Shown here piece after piece: positions 1-10,497 of a stretch of DNA of 64,000 nucleotides (positions within the stretch are counted from its first letter, which is position 1; every line of letters begins with the position of its first letter). The notes below the pieces were generated by a model that ran no database searches, had not been told where the DNA came from, and was given only the letters and a program-made list of their open reading frames with translations. Source of the DNA: Benincasa hispida (lineage: Eukaryota; Streptophyta; Magnoliopsida; Cucurbitales; Cucurbitaceae); contig NC_052351.1 in assembly GCF_009727055.1 (NCBI RefSeq), positions 52,698,430 to 52,762,429 on the forward strand, read 5' to 3'. Both the position numbers and the translations under genes were made by a program.

Positions 1-733
1 ACTTATGTGATACATGCGATCGATTTTAATAATGAATAAAGAATTTTGGTTTGTACAGAAATATAAATCGCGTTGAAGTAAAAATGTGTTGATAAAGTAA
101 AGTCCTAAACTACTATGATACATTATACATTATAAAGAGGTCGAGGACTGGCTGTGAAGTTGTACAAAAGTATTGATGGATGTGATGGCAAGTCTTATAA
201 ATGAAGTAGAAAGAGAAAGAGTAAAGAGTAAAAACATCGCAAGTTCGTCAATCGTGTTAAGAACGCAACTAAGGTTCCGCTTTCCCTTGGCGTACACCTC
301 TCAGTGATTGGCCGCATTCCCATATGTCTATGGTGAAACAGAGATGAACGTGATAAATCCAAGGTTATTTTCATCTCTGGAAATACTTCTCGCTTTAGTT
401 AACGCATTCTTCCATATTCTCTCGATAGGCGAAATAACAACTTCACTTCTGCTCTCAGAGGTGAAGATGACATCGAGCATGTTTTAGCTAAACTCAATTT
501 ATTCCTTGACACAAATTTGACTCACTTACTTAATTCTCGCTTTTTACCCAAGGGATTAAGAACACATCATGGAGAAAATGGATGATAAAAGTATGGAAAG
601 AGACAGAGAGATGATAATGATGACGATGATAGCATTGAATTCTAAAATTAAGTGTTTGATACATGTTTGTGAATGAGGGATTACAGAAGATGAACACAGA
701 AGATGAATTAGAGAATAGAAACAAATACGGAAA
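1..733. other. Unassigned sequence, possibly organelle-derived
   Basis: No convincing coding region. The stretch lies directly beyond the break in the petA fragment and has less AT-rich patches than the rest of the window, which would fit mitochondrial DNA. I recognise no specific organelle gene here. The short open frames on the minus strand (530-744) are low-complexity Phe/Ser/His-rich translations and are not supported as genes. Confidence 0.3.
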
Positions 734-917
734 CTAAATGGCAATTGGCGCAGACAATACGGCCGGTTGCTTCTCGTGGATTTTCATAACCCTGTTGTGC
801 AAAAATAGGATATGCATTTGAAACGGGTGCCCAAGTTAGTATATATATCATGAGTGATACGGAAATAGATTGAGTAATCTCTTCCTTTATCGAAGAAAAG
901 GTATTTCTAGTTTGCAT
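734..917 (-). pseudogene. petA: Plastid petA (cytochrome f) 5' fragment in the nucleus
   Basis: The minus strand opens with ATG at 915-917 and encodes the start of chloroplast cytochrome f: the transit-like hydrophobic leader, the mature start YPIFAQQ, and the c-type haem motif CANCH. Homology stops just after the residues following the haem motif (near 734); the frame then runs into unrelated sequence and ends at 708. Only about 60 of the usual about 320 residues remain, so no functional cytochrome f can result. In the plastid this protein is the haem subunit of the cytochrome b6f complex; here it is a nuclear copy of organelle DNA, moved either directly (NUPT) or through a mitochondrial genome carrying plastid inserts. 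Confidence 0.9.
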
Positions 918-1041
918 GGTTCAATCATTGAGCCCAAAAATTTCTACAATAAAATTAGTTAGGTCCTTAGTATAGTTCCCTATCCATAATTCTGCTATTT
1001 ACTGAAATAATGTTACTCGAATATAGGAGGCATCCTTAAGG
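918..1041 (-). other. Plastid-derived petA upstream region
   Basis: The sequence continues without a break upstream of the petA ATG and looks like the plastid petA leader (AT-rich, stop-rich on the minus strand). It shows that the transferred piece included the spacer before petA. The right edge is approximate. Confidence 0.55.
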
Positions 1042-1440
1042 ATGGGTAGAAGGAATAAGTACAACGTCTTGACACAGTTCCCGATCGGAGACTTGTGCTT
1101 GTCGGCGTATGGATGTGATGGAGAGGAAAGCTTCCTTCTAAGGTTTGCTTTCCCGGTAGAATTGACCCTTTGCATAGAGCTTCAGCTTCGGGAATCAGAA
1201 GAGTTCCTTTCTCGGAGACTCACTTTTCAGCGTTGTCTCGTAGCTCTCCCAGATTTACCCTGTAAAGTCACTTCAAACCAGCCTCTCTCTCCTCGTTTTA
1301 GTATATCAGTGTATCACTGTATATATATATCTATATTTGTGTATCTCTATCTCTGTATCATATGAATTTCAACGAATTTGAGGAAGTTATTTATAGGCAC
1401 GACCTTGGCTCTTTGAATTTGTAGTCCCCACTGTCTAATT
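1042..1440. other. Organelle-like sequence with a 107-codon open frame, unidentified
   Basis: A plus-strand frame at 1042-1365 is open for 107 codons, but I recognise no domain. Base composition up to about 1290 is more GC-rich than the flanks, as in plant mitochondrial DNA; the end is a TA-rich simple stretch (about 1300-1360). It could be mitochondrial DNA joined to the petA piece. The frame is probably fortuitous. Confidence 0.3.
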
Positions 1441-1947
1441 ATGGTAGTTCCTGCAGTGGCGGAGTGGAAAATTCCTTTCTGTTCCACGATCAATTCGTCA
1501 GAATTGCACAACAGAAAGTTGTACACTTGTCAAAATTGTCCGCAAATGCGTTGCTCTTCACGTCTTCGATCTATCGCCGCATGCGGTGTTGTTTTTTATT
1601 ATCGCATGCGGTTGAATTGCGTTGATCGCTAAAGCTCATGATCGATTGTCGCATGCGCCGTCATTACGTTGATCATCTCTTCGTTCTTGATTGATGGGCG
1701 CATGTGATGTAGACGCATTGTACCTTTTGTCTTCGAGCGATTAACGCATGCGGTGACCTATGTCCAACAAAACAGAGACTGAAACATTCTATTTCACCAT
1801 CGCAATGGTGTTAGTGGGTGTGTTTATAACATTTCATAGTTTTCGTATTTCTCAGCCAATTTTTATACTATGACGCAACTTTCCTCTCTTTTTGCCAAAA
1901 TATCTAAATAAAACAGTATAAATAACTTGTATTTCTACAAGTTATCA
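1441..1947 (-). repeat. LTR-like segment with terminal hairpin, minus orientation
   Basis: The right end is a perfect hairpin at 1922-1945 (arms ATAACTTGTA / TACAAGTTAT) followed by CA, so on the minus strand the sequence starts TGATAACTTGTAG. The same terminus closes the solo LTR at 49052-50610. Between 1560 and 1760 there are several copies of a GCATGCG / ATGCG-type motif. The left end is not defined. Probably a truncated LTR of the same superfamily as the one at 49052. Confidence 0.5.
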
Positions 1948-1949
1948 GA

Positions 1950-2280
1950 CACCCCCACTCCTCATGTCCAACATGAACGAATTAAGATCACTTCGTTTGT
2001 AGCACTTTACAACTCCTTGTAACAGTAGGCCGTATCCAATAGTGTTACTAGAATAAGGTACCCAACATTATCTATGTATTACAGATCATTTTGACTATTT
2101 ACTTGAACCTGATCCACCTTTATGTCTCCACATAAAGATCAAGTACTCATCCAATAGTCAAGGGCCTTTTAGGTTTATTGGATTTCTATTCAAGCAATAG
2201 ATCTATTCAATAACACCTTTATTGAATTTTTAGAATAAGCTCCATTGTTTACATACCACGAGTTTTAGGACATAAAACCC
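1950..2280 (-). mobile_element. Copia-type LTR fragment, inverted
   Basis: This is the reverse complement of the first about 350 bases of the LTR that is complete at 34139-36044 (shared blocks include the TTTTATGTCCTAAAAC start and the ATGGTCTATTGTAC-like block). It abuts a plus-oriented piece of the same LTR at 2281, giving a head-to-head junction. It is truncated on its outer side by the hairpin LTR ending at 1947. Confidence 0.7.
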
Positions 2281-3281
2281 AAAGAGGAGAGTGCAACTAT
2301 GGGCTTTAGTGGAGTGACCCATTAGTTAACGAATGGGGTTAATTTAGTGTAAAGAGTTTAGCCAATTAATCTTGGATCGTTCAAGCCCATGATCTGTAGG
2401 TCTACAAGGTCTCCCTACTAGCTCGTAAATCGATTAGCTTTAGAGTAGCATGATAAGTTAACTTGAAACATTCAAATTAGAAATAAGGGAATGAGTAATT
2501 ATATGAGATATAATTACGCGTTTAATTTTGGAAATAAACGAAATTGGAGAATTTAATATTTAATCATGATTTAAATATTAAATTCATAAAGGTGGAATTT
2601 GTGTAAAGTTAATTTAATATTTGATATTAAATTAATTAAATTGTTTAATTAATTAACTATTATTAATTTTATTATAAAATTAGATTATGAAATTAATTTT
2701 GTAAAATTAATAAACGTTTTCAGTTTTGAAAAACAAAATTGATTTTAGAAATCATTTTGAAAAAAAAAATTGGGAAAACACAATAAAAGAGAAAAGTTAG
2801 ATTTCTCCACTAAACACCTTCAAGTTACTCACAACAATCTCACTTGCTCTTGCTTCAATACTCCAAGCATGAGATGTATCTCATGCAGCCTTCTGCTCTA
2901 CATGAATGTTCTGCAATAAATAGAAAAGATGGAAGTGGAATTGAGGCATGCATTAGTTGAACTTTTACTAAGAATTTTAAGTTGAAGAAAGTGTTCTTCA
3001 AGTGCAGTATTGAGTTCTCCAAATTCTCTTCATTCAAGCTTATTTTGAGTCCCACAACTCAATCTAAAGCTCCAAGAGAATAGTAGGAAAGATCTTGAGG
3101 TGGTTCACAAAAAGATTTGGAGAAGACTTGCAGCTGAATTCGAGATTAAAGAAGTTCTACAAAGGTATGACTTGAAACCCTCTTATTATTGTATGAGCAT
3201 GCTTTATTTACAACTAAAACTAATGAATTAAAATGCTTATTAATTCTTGTTGCTTCTGCTGCATGCTGATGTACTCATACA
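2281..3281 (+). mobile_element. Copia-type solo LTR, 3' portion
   Basis: Colinear with 35048-36044 of the complete solo LTR at 34139. It ends in ATACA at 3281, followed by the 5-bp target repeat TTATC (3282-3286), exactly as in the copy ending at 36044. The two are therefore the same insertion seen in two duplicated units, with the left part rearranged here. No coding region; translations in this interval are shadows. Confidence 0.75.
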
Positions 3282-3286
3282 TTATC

Positions 3287-3696
3287 AACTATTGATTTGT
3301 TGTCTTTGCCTTCAAACAAGGTTGTGAATTTTTAAGCTAATGAGAAGGCCACTGCCATTCGAGAGCTACATAAAGAGGTTAAGGAAAGGATTGAAAAGCA
3401 AAATGCCAAGGTAATGAAGAGGGCTAACCAACAACAAAAGCCTATGATATTTAAGGAGTGGATTGGGTTTAGGTCCACCTCCGAAAAGAAAGATTTCCAC
3501 ATCAACGAGATTCTAAGTTAAATCCAAAAGGAGATTCACCTTTTTAAGTGATGAAGAAAATTAATGACAATACCTACCAGAATGATCTTGATGGTAAATA
3601 TGGTGTGATTGCAACTTTTAAGGTTTCTTACTTAACTCCTTTTGATGTAGAAATGAACTTGATTCGAAGACGGATCCTTCAAAAGGGGGAGAAGAT
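3287..3696 (+). pseudogene. Ty3/Gypsy pol 3' end remnant
   Basis: After the LTR target repeat the sequence encodes the region downstream of the integrase core: a Lys/Glu-rich stretch, then a conserved block around 3548-3660 with NAY/NTY-type turn, DLDGKYGV and ATFKVSYLTPFDV, the usual C-terminal tail of this kind of Gypsy polyprotein. Stops occur within the copy. The same block is at 36051-36345, 36623-36760, 37320-37460 and 57410-57803. Confidence 0.75.
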
Positions 3697-3843
3697 AGGG
3701 GTCAGTATCAGTCAGGCGGAATCATATTTGGATAAAAACTGCCACCGACCAATACACTCATCAGTTTTATCGACCAATTTTCTTCAGTTCCATCGGTTCC
3801 ATTCATTTGGATCGATTTTTTGGCTATCTCTACACACCTCTAA
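3697..3843. mobile_element. hAT-type MITE (147 bp)
   Basis: Flanked by an exact 8-bp direct repeat GAGAAGAT (3689-3696 and 3844-3851), the target-duplication length of hAT elements. Ends begin AGGGGT and finish with the degenerate complement of AGGGGTGAG. No coding capacity. It sits just before the Gypsy 3' LTR and recurs at the same position at 36769, 37469 and, in a longer form, 57812. Confidence 0.75.
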
Positions 3844-3850
3844 GAGAAGA

Positions 3851-4190
3851 TGATATGAACCAGACGTTCTTGTATTACCTCTGAGATCAATCATACGCTC
3901 AAAAGCCAAGAAGCTACAATTATTGTTGAATTCTCACACTCAAGCAAAGGTGAACTTAATTGAGGGGATTTAAGCAGCAACATCTTATCAGAAGCTTTAT
4001 AATTGGTTTCAGTTTATGCTACAAGATGAAACCGATTGAACTTTGTTAATTTATTTTAATTTGCAGACATACCTTAATTTTTTGGGTATTTTCATTATTG
4101 GACCCATATATGCTTTGTTTACGTTTTTAGTTCTTTTTGAGTTAGGGATAAAATGGACTTTTTAAGTCCCTTTAGTTAAATAGGATGCTA
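3851..4190 (+). mobile_element. Ty3/Gypsy 3' LTR, partial
   Basis: Starts TGATATGAACC, like the complete 5' LTR at 26497-27117, and stays colinear for about 340 bases up to the TTTAGTTAAATAGGATG block, where the R-U5 half is missing and duplicated flanking DNA begins. The same truncation occurs in every unit, so it predates the segmental duplication. Confidence 0.7.
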
Positions 4191-4501
4191 ACTAACAAAA
4201 GGAAGAGAAATTAGGAAAAAGCACATGGATAATGAATAGTTTTTCAGAATTGATGTACAACTCTCTCAAAATTATTATAATTTAGAAAAAAAATTAATAA
4301 ATACAATTTCATAAATATATATGGTTTTAAATTAAAGATTTTGAAATAAAGTTTGAAGGACTTGTTTTAGGCTTGTAGCCATCTTAACTTTTAAATCAGG
4401 GAGGCCAAATAGAATAATAATAACAAATAAACAAATGAATAAAATTGAGTTAAAATATCATTTTAGTCCTTGTACTTTGAAATATGTTTAATTCTAGTTC
4501 T
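4191..4501. repeat. AT-rich duplicated flank left of the long-LTR insertion
   Basis: No gene. The same about 310-bp segment (TTATTATAATTTAG, AAGATTTTGAAA, TAGTCCTTGTACTTT blocks) precedes the insertion site at 20601-20909, 38001-38275 and 58746-59055. Confidence 0.75.
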
Positions 4502-4884
4502 TGTACTGTGAAACCAGGATCTCAATTTTCCTACTTAAGTAGGTACTTAAGAAAATTAACTAAGTATAAGTTAAATCCTATGTTAAAGAGAAGGAAAATT
4601 CTAAGTGTTGGAATAGATTTTCTTTTAGTAGCTTTCAGTTGAGCCTTAACTAGTGAAAATTTGGCTAAATGTGAAGTAAAAAAGAAACCATGCATTTGGT
4701 GTTAGGAAACATGAACGCATGAGGCTCTAAGGAGTAAGTTTGTAGAGTTTAAAAGAAATTAAGCCTTAAAGCCAAGGACAACCATGCATGGAGTTTATGA
4801 AGTTTGCCCAATTGTTGCATGATAAGGGACACATGTTGGCTAGATGATAAGGGAAAATTGTGTAGCTAAATGTGGCGTAAAAGA

Positions 4885-5455
4885 TGCACTAGACGATAAC
4901 ACTACACGATAGGTGATAGCGCTACACGATCAGCATAAACGCTAGACGATAGCACTAGACAATAGTACTAAACGATGAGCTTGGGCACAAGAAGATATGC
5001 ATAGATGCTACACGATGTGTTAGGCGAGAGAGCTAGGTGAAAGACGCGAGCATTAGACGATGGTGCTACACGATAGGCAAAGCGCTAGACGATGAGCGTT
5101 GCTCGATAGATGCAAACGCTACACGATGGCGCTACACGATAAGCGTAAGTGCTACACAATAGGCGTACTCGCTAGACAATGGCATGATGCGTTAGACGAT
5201 AGGCGTCAGCACTACACGATGCGACAACGAGAGGTACGTGATGAGCAACAGCGAAAGATCACTAAACGATGAACCATGTGATAGGCACAAGCGTTATGCG
5301 ATGGGCTATGCGCTAGACGATGAGCAACAGCGAGATGACTGGATAATGAACGACAGCAAGAGGGTTACATGATAAGTGACAGCAAGAGATTAGCTAAACG
5401 ATGGAGCTATACGATGAAGTGTAAGAGCTACACGATGAACTAGACGATGGGCAAA
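4885..5455. repeat. ACGAT minisatellite in U3 (element A, 5' LTR)
   Basis: Dozens of degenerate 12-20-bp units with the core GCTA(G/C)ACGAT, alternating with GAGCGACAGCGAGA-like units. Variants ACAAT and ATGAT are what CpG deamination of ACGAT gives on either strand. Spacing is irregular. Equivalent arrays lie in all other LTR copies of the family. Confidence 0.85.
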
Positions 5456-5714
5456 GTGTTTATGCATTGTTGAGGCTTGTGTTACACAAGGCTAGTGGAT
5501 TCACCCGTACAAGGGCCTATACCGAGAAGAGGTTGAGCTTGAATTAGTAGGAGGTGGAAAAATAGAGTATCATGAAAGGAAGACTTATGCATCAAGAAGA
5601 CAACTCAAACTTCATGCAACTAGGTTAGTTGCATGGAAGTAAGTGAATGGCAAGGAAGTAGGTGGTGCAAAGCATAGGGCAGACACTCCAAAAGTTTCTT
5701 AAGAAGAAGGTATC

Positions 5715-7775
5715 TTAAGGATCTCAAATCGAGAGTTCCATGAGCGACTTCAGATCACTTCGATTTCACAGTGACCAGAATATAAATTATATACATTCTA
5801 TACTAACAATTATGCATATTAAACTCATAAACAGCATGCTCAGAATACGATAAAACGTAGAGAAAGGGGTTCATAGCAGAGGAAGACGGTCTTCATTTGT
5901 GTGACCCACAGTAGCGAAAAACTCCACCAATCTACCAGCATCCGATGAGTCTCTCGATTGTTATTGAACGATCCGAATGTACACGAACAAGGCTTCAGGG
6001 ACAACGCCACCACAAGGGAAACCCCCGACGTCAGAAACCCAATGAGTGGGCTATGATGAGTTTGGTAGAGGATGGAGGAGAGGATTTCGTGTAGACGACA
6101 AGCACGCTCAAGAAGAACTCTGCTATTGTATAGCGGGGACGCTTATCGTATAGTAGAACCACACGATCGTTTAGGAAAAACTGGACGATCATTTAGGAAA
6201 GTGGTATACGATCGTTTAGGGAACGCGTGAACTAGACGATCGTTTAGACGAATGAGAATCTATCATATAGGCCCTAGGCGATCTCTCTTTCACGGTTTCT
6301 TTTGGGGCGTGGGATATCGAATGCACGAATGAATTAAATCTCAAAATGAAAACAATTTTCATACTTCAACCCGCCGATTACCTTAACCTTCGCGGCTCCA
6401 TGTTCCCACGTTCAAACGTTTAATTGGTTAATTATTAAATAATTAATCAATTAATTTAATTAATAAATATAATCATATTATATTTATATCATATAGTTTG
6501 ATATCATATATCTACTATAGGTATTTTTTCTCTACATGATATAAATCATATTTATATCTAATTTTCTCAAAAGTAATGTATCTCATACATTTAGCCAATT
6601 ACATCATATATAATTAACCAGTCCAATTATATCATATATAATTGAACTTCCTCTTGTCAATTTGAACATTTCAAATTAACCCTAACACTAGTTCTCGACT
6701 TTATCCAAGCTACCCATTTGACCTAATGGACCTGTGGCTCGAAGCTCCAACGGTACGTGAATGGCTGACTAAACTTTTTAGCCACAAGATTCACCATCCG
6801 TTAACTGTCAGTGATTGCATTAAAGACCAACAGCTGAACTCTTTTTACCACAGATTAATTTCTGTGTCCATTGGATATAATCAATCATGAGTACGATGAC
6901 CTTCACAGATGCTCGTAAGTACAGCTGGGCCATTTACCGTTTTTCCCTGTAGTTACATCTCATTCCTTAAGTACCACTGATTCCTCTAATGAACAATACA
7001 CCATAGTCCAACTATGTGTGAACACCTCTTAAGCCAAGAGAAGATGTGTGGTGCCACATCGTTCAAGCCTTGGAATCAGCCCTTAAGGAGTCATCTATCT
7101 ACTTACCCTTGCCTCGAGGAAGAGTGAATTTCATCTTATGTAGTTAAGTTCCCAGCTCCTAAATCAAACGTATCCCCAAAATGGTAGGTTTGAATTGGCG
7201 ACTTACAACCGACATACTGCGCACCCATACAAATCAAAGGACTGCCCTCAATGGCAGAAGTTCCCAACCCACTCAGGATTGAGGCCATGTTACCTATGGT
7301 CATCCTAGTGAAGTGAAGTTTCTGTCATGAACGGTGTTATATAACGAGACATTAGCACTTCGTGGTCAGGTCTTATACAAACTCTTTGTATAGGATGTCT
7401 CCGCTCGCATGTCCCTAACATGAATGATCAGGATCAGATCATCTGTTGCAAGTCAAAACACTTGTGACCATTCCACAAAGCGGGTCGCGTCCGTAGCATT
7501 ACCAGGATAAGGTTTCCCTCCTATATCCATATATTACAGACCATTTTGGTTATCACTCAAGACATGATCAACTTGTATGTCACCACATACATGCTTGAGT
7601 CACCTACAAATAAAAAAGGATTTTATGTTTATTGGTTTGTGGTAAAGCAAATAAAACAAATAATTGAGAAAAACAACAAGATGTGAAGTAAATATCATAT
7701 ATTAACAATCACATGTGTTCATATATACTGATTACAAACTACAGAACACGAGATTTTCGGGCATCAACCCCAACA
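5715..7775 (-). mobile_element. Solo Copia-type LTR inside element A LTR
   Basis: Interrupts the LTR between GGTATC and ATGCGTTGG, which are adjacent in the other copies. Flanking 5-bp repeats are GTATC (5710-5714) and CTATC (7776-7780), one mismatch. On the minus strand it starts TGTTGGGGTTGATGCC; the opposite end is TTAAGG rather than TG, so that terminus is mutated. Length 2061 bp, no coding region. It shares blocks with the solo LTR at 34139-36044 and so belongs to the same superfamily. It holds its own cluster of ACGATCGTTTAG repeats at about 6150-6250. Confidence 0.8.
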
Positions 7776-7826
7776 CTATCATGCGTTGGAAGTTTTGTAA
7801 GATGAAAAGGATCTATTCCTTTGGTC

Positions 7827-7834
7827 TATAAATA
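7827..7834 (+). promoter_or_regulatory. LTR TATA box
   Basis: TATAAATA in the context GGTCTATAAATACCACCA, conserved in the other LTRs of this family (11407, 22282, 39637, 42975). It lies a few hundred bases downstream of the minisatellite, as expected for a U3 promoter; transcription would start about 30 bases later, near 7860. Confidence 0.75.
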
Positions 7835-8472
7835 CCACCATAAGGTGTCTCTTCAGTTCATAATCCGAAGTCCTCTTAAGAAATACTAGGAAGAGTGTTT
7901 GAGAGCAATTTCGGAGGAAACCATGTGTTGATCAATAAGTTCCAATAGGAGGAGATGCTGTCGAAAAGTGAGGTCTGGAAGTAGCATCAACTTGGGATGT
8001 GGAGTTCTCCCAGATTACTCGTGTGTTTTGAGTGATTCCAAAGCCACTTGAAAGCTCTGAGAGTCTAGTTTTCAAGCAAGGCTTCTAGAGAAGAAGCTTC
8101 AAGGAATCAGGCTGGAGAGTGGAGAAAAGATAGAAGAGTCGAGCTCTTGGGTAAGCTTCAGCCAGTCTTGATGATTTAAGAATTCCAGCCAAACCACAAA
8201 AAGTTCTTAGCTGATATTTTAACGTAAGCTTCTTGAGAAATTTTAAAACATATTTGTAGAAAGATGTGTCTCGAAATAAGTCTTTGAATGATGAATAATC
8301 TAAGCTTGAAATTGAATCTGGAATTTAGGGTTGAAAAGGGAGCCTGAGGAAACCAAGGAACTTCTAGAGAAAAAGGTTCCTACCCAACCAAGGTGAGTGA
8401 TAATTTCCTTTAAATCTTAAGCATATTTTATAGAGTATATGTATATGCTTATATTGTGAATGAGTACTTAGT

Positions 8473-8745
8473 ATGAGAAAGAGATTATGTGATCAAGATG
8501 GTCAGGGGTCAACAGACCTTGTTCCTGAGCCCGGAGCAGAACCTCATGGGATGGTCAGGAGACCGAGAAGTCTAGTTCTAGAGCCTGTGAGAAAAACCTC
8601 GTATGAGATGGTCAGAGGGCCAAAAGGCCTAGCTTCTGAGCCTATAAGTAGGGATCTAAATGCATATAGGAAATATAGGGAACACAAGAGAGTAAGCATT
8701 TATGACTACTCTCAGTTTAACTACCTACCATGTGTGTGTAGGTAG
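8473..8745 (+). other. Conserved repetitive open frame in LTR U5 (90 codons)
   Basis: An open frame with three in-frame repeats of about 57 bp, each encoding a version of GMVRxPxGLVSEP. The frame is also open at 22946-23167, 40300-40521 and 43624-43845, despite many substitutions between copies. It has no recognised domain and lies in a retroelement LTR, so I do not call it a gene; the period (19 codons) may by itself keep the frame open. Confidence 0.4.
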
Positions 8746-8918
8746 ATTCGAGATCAGACTCATTATACGTAGTATCAGTTCAAGTATCTACCGTGTGCGT
8801 AGGTAGAGTTGAGAAAAGACTCATTCAAGGCTGAGATTTGGATGTTAACCTCGTAGTTGTGATATTCTTGTATTTTTTTATGAGTTGAAATAGACTTTAG
8901 AAGTTGCTTACCACTCAC

Positions 8919-8936
8919 TGAGCTTCTTGAAGCTCA
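8919..8936. repeat. Perfect hairpin near LTR 3' end
   Basis: TGAGCTTC-TT-GAAGCTCA, followed by a pyrimidine-rich tract. The same position in two other LTR families holds a related hairpin (about 29377 and 61168). Confidence 0.6.
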
Positions 8937-9269
8937 ATCTTTTCTTTCATGTTTTTCTTCCCAAGTAGCGAAAAGTGAGGAGTTCCAGGGTGTTTCTAAG
9001 GTCAAGTTCTGCCACTGCCACAGTCACACTTCTGGTTTTAGAGTTGTTGATGTAAACTTTGTAATTTAAGCCTGGGAGTTGTATAAACGTTATACTGTTT
9101 TTAATAAAATTAGTTTAGATAAATTGTTGTTGTCTATATCCTTGTTTTAAAGTTTTATGAAAGTAAAGTGGTTCAGATGGGCAGTAGATATCACAAAAGA
9201 GTGGTATCTGTTGTCGCTCACGCCTCCCTTTGGGCTCAGGAGGCAGGCTCGGGGTGGGGTGTGACAACT

Positions 9270-9282
9270 TGGTATCAGAGTA
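9270..9282 (+). promoter_or_regulatory. Primer-binding site (tRNA-Met type), element A
   Basis: TGGTATCAGAGTA starts three bases after the LTR end and matches the complement of the 3' end of plant initiator methionine tRNA, with a substitution near its end. Confidence 0.85.
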
Positions 9283-9328
9283 AAGGTTTACATAAAACCT
9301 GGGGAAAGGTTGAGTGTAAAGATTGAGT

Positions 9329-9347
9329 TGATACCAGTTTGGTATCA
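9329..9347. repeat. Hairpin repeating the primer-binding core
   Basis: TGATACCA-GTT-TGGTATCA: perfect 8-bp arms whose right arm duplicates the start of the primer-binding site 59 bases upstream. Present in element B at 41129-41147 with one substitution. Confidence 0.6.
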
Positions 9348-9817
9348 AAGTATAAAGTTCTTGAAAACGGAAGGGTTGAGTTTAGAAAAACCTGAGGTTT
9401 GAGTTCAGTAAAACCAGAGAGAAGTGTGGTAGAATAAAGGTTTAAAGAGTAACCTAGTAGAATAAAGGTTTAAAGAGAAACCTAGGAATTAGTCAAAGTA
9501 AGACTAAGAGAAATAGCGGAAGTGGCAGAACCTAGCAGATAACCTGAGCTGGAACTCACAACGGTACCTGAAGATCCATCGAGGAAGGTAAGAATGAATT
9601 AAGTTACTCTTATTTAAAGTTTGAGATAGAAAAGTTATTTGTAGACAGTTTGGTTCGATGACTAGCTAAGAGATGGCTAGGAGAGGTATCTTTGGAAAAA
9701 CTAAGGAAATAATATCAGAGTAGCGCAGCAGATGCGTAGTGATAGACAAGGTTATAAGAGTTTGCGACAAAGGTTGTGAAACCTTAGTCCGAGTAAATTT
9801 CGAGGATGAAATTTTCT

Positions 9818-9832
9818 TAAGGGGGAAGTAAT
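9818..9832 (+). promoter_or_regulatory. Polypurine tract, element A
   Basis: AAGGGGGAAGTAAT directly before the 3' LTR start TGTGAAAC; this is the usual position of the plus-strand primer. Confidence 0.75.
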
Positions 9833-9865
9833 TGTGAAACCCGGATCTAAATTTCCCTACTTAAA

Positions 9866-10202
9866 CAGGTAATTAAGGGAATTAACTAATTATAAGTTAA
9901 ATTCTATGTTAAAGAGAAGGAAAATTCTAAGTGTTGGAAATAGATTTTCTTTGAGTAGCTTTGAGTTGAGCCTTAACTAATGGAAATTTGGCTGTGTGAA
10001 ATCAAAAAGAAATCATGTGCTTGGTGTTAGCATAAACAGGTAATTAAGGGAATTAACTAATTATAAGTTAAATTCTATGTTAAAGAGAAGGAAAATTCTA
10101 AGTGTTGGAATAGATTTTCTTTGAGTAGCTTTGAGTTGAGCCTTAACTAGTGAAAATTTGGTTGTGTGAAATCAAAAAGAAATCATGTGCTTGGTGTTAG
10201 CA
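9866..10202. repeat. Tandem duplication of about 170 bp
   Basis: The block AAACAGGTAATTAAGG ... TTGGTGTTAGCA occurs twice in a row, nearly identical. Other LTR copies have one. Confidence 0.8.
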
Positions 10203-10497
10203 AACATTAACGGATGAGGCTCTGAGGAGGCTAAGTTTATAGAGGTTAAAAGAAATTAAGCCTTAAAGCCAAGGACAACCATGCGTGGAGTTTATGAAGT
10301 TTGCCTAATCGTTGGCATGACAAGGGATGCATGTTTGCCAAAGCATTAGCATGAGGTGCTACCTAAAGGTTGTTCATGCGTTAGAATGATAAGAAGCTAC
10401 GTGAATGAGAGCGAGATGGCTAGACAATGAACGCAAGGTGTTGAGCGTTGGAGTGATGCATGCGGATGATCGTGTAGCTACCTGGAACGCTAAATGA

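Larger units (their letters stand above)
4507..9266 (+). repeat. 5' LTR of long-LTR element A
   Basis: Begins TGTGAAACCAGG and ends GTGTGACA. It is 4760 bp because a solo Copia LTR (5715-7775) sits inside it; without that insert it is about 2.7 kb, close to the solo LTR at 20915-23720 (2806 bp). Order inside: conserved lead, minisatellite of ACGAT units, TATA box, 57-bp in-frame repeats, hairpin near the end. Confidence 0.85.
9267..9832 (+). other. Internal region of element A, non-coding
   Basis: Only 566 bp separate the LTRs. It holds the primer-binding site, a hairpin at 9329-9347, AG-rich sequence and the polypurine tract. No frame resembles gag or pol. The last part (GTAAATTTCGAGGA, 9794-9805) matches the kind of sequence found just before the 3' LTR of Tekay-like elements. 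Confidence 0.8.

Noticed and set aside
734..917. A functional petA gene
   Set aside because: Only about 60 codons remain before the break; no membrane anchor and most of the protein is absent.
1042..1365. A 107-codon protein-coding gene
   Set aside because: No recognisable domain, ends in TA-repeat-encoded residues, and lies in an organelle-derived or repeat setting.
4885..5455. CRISPR-like array of short repeats
   Set aside because: Units are degenerate, of variable spacing and without unique spacers; they lie in a plant retroelement LTR and are a minisatellite.
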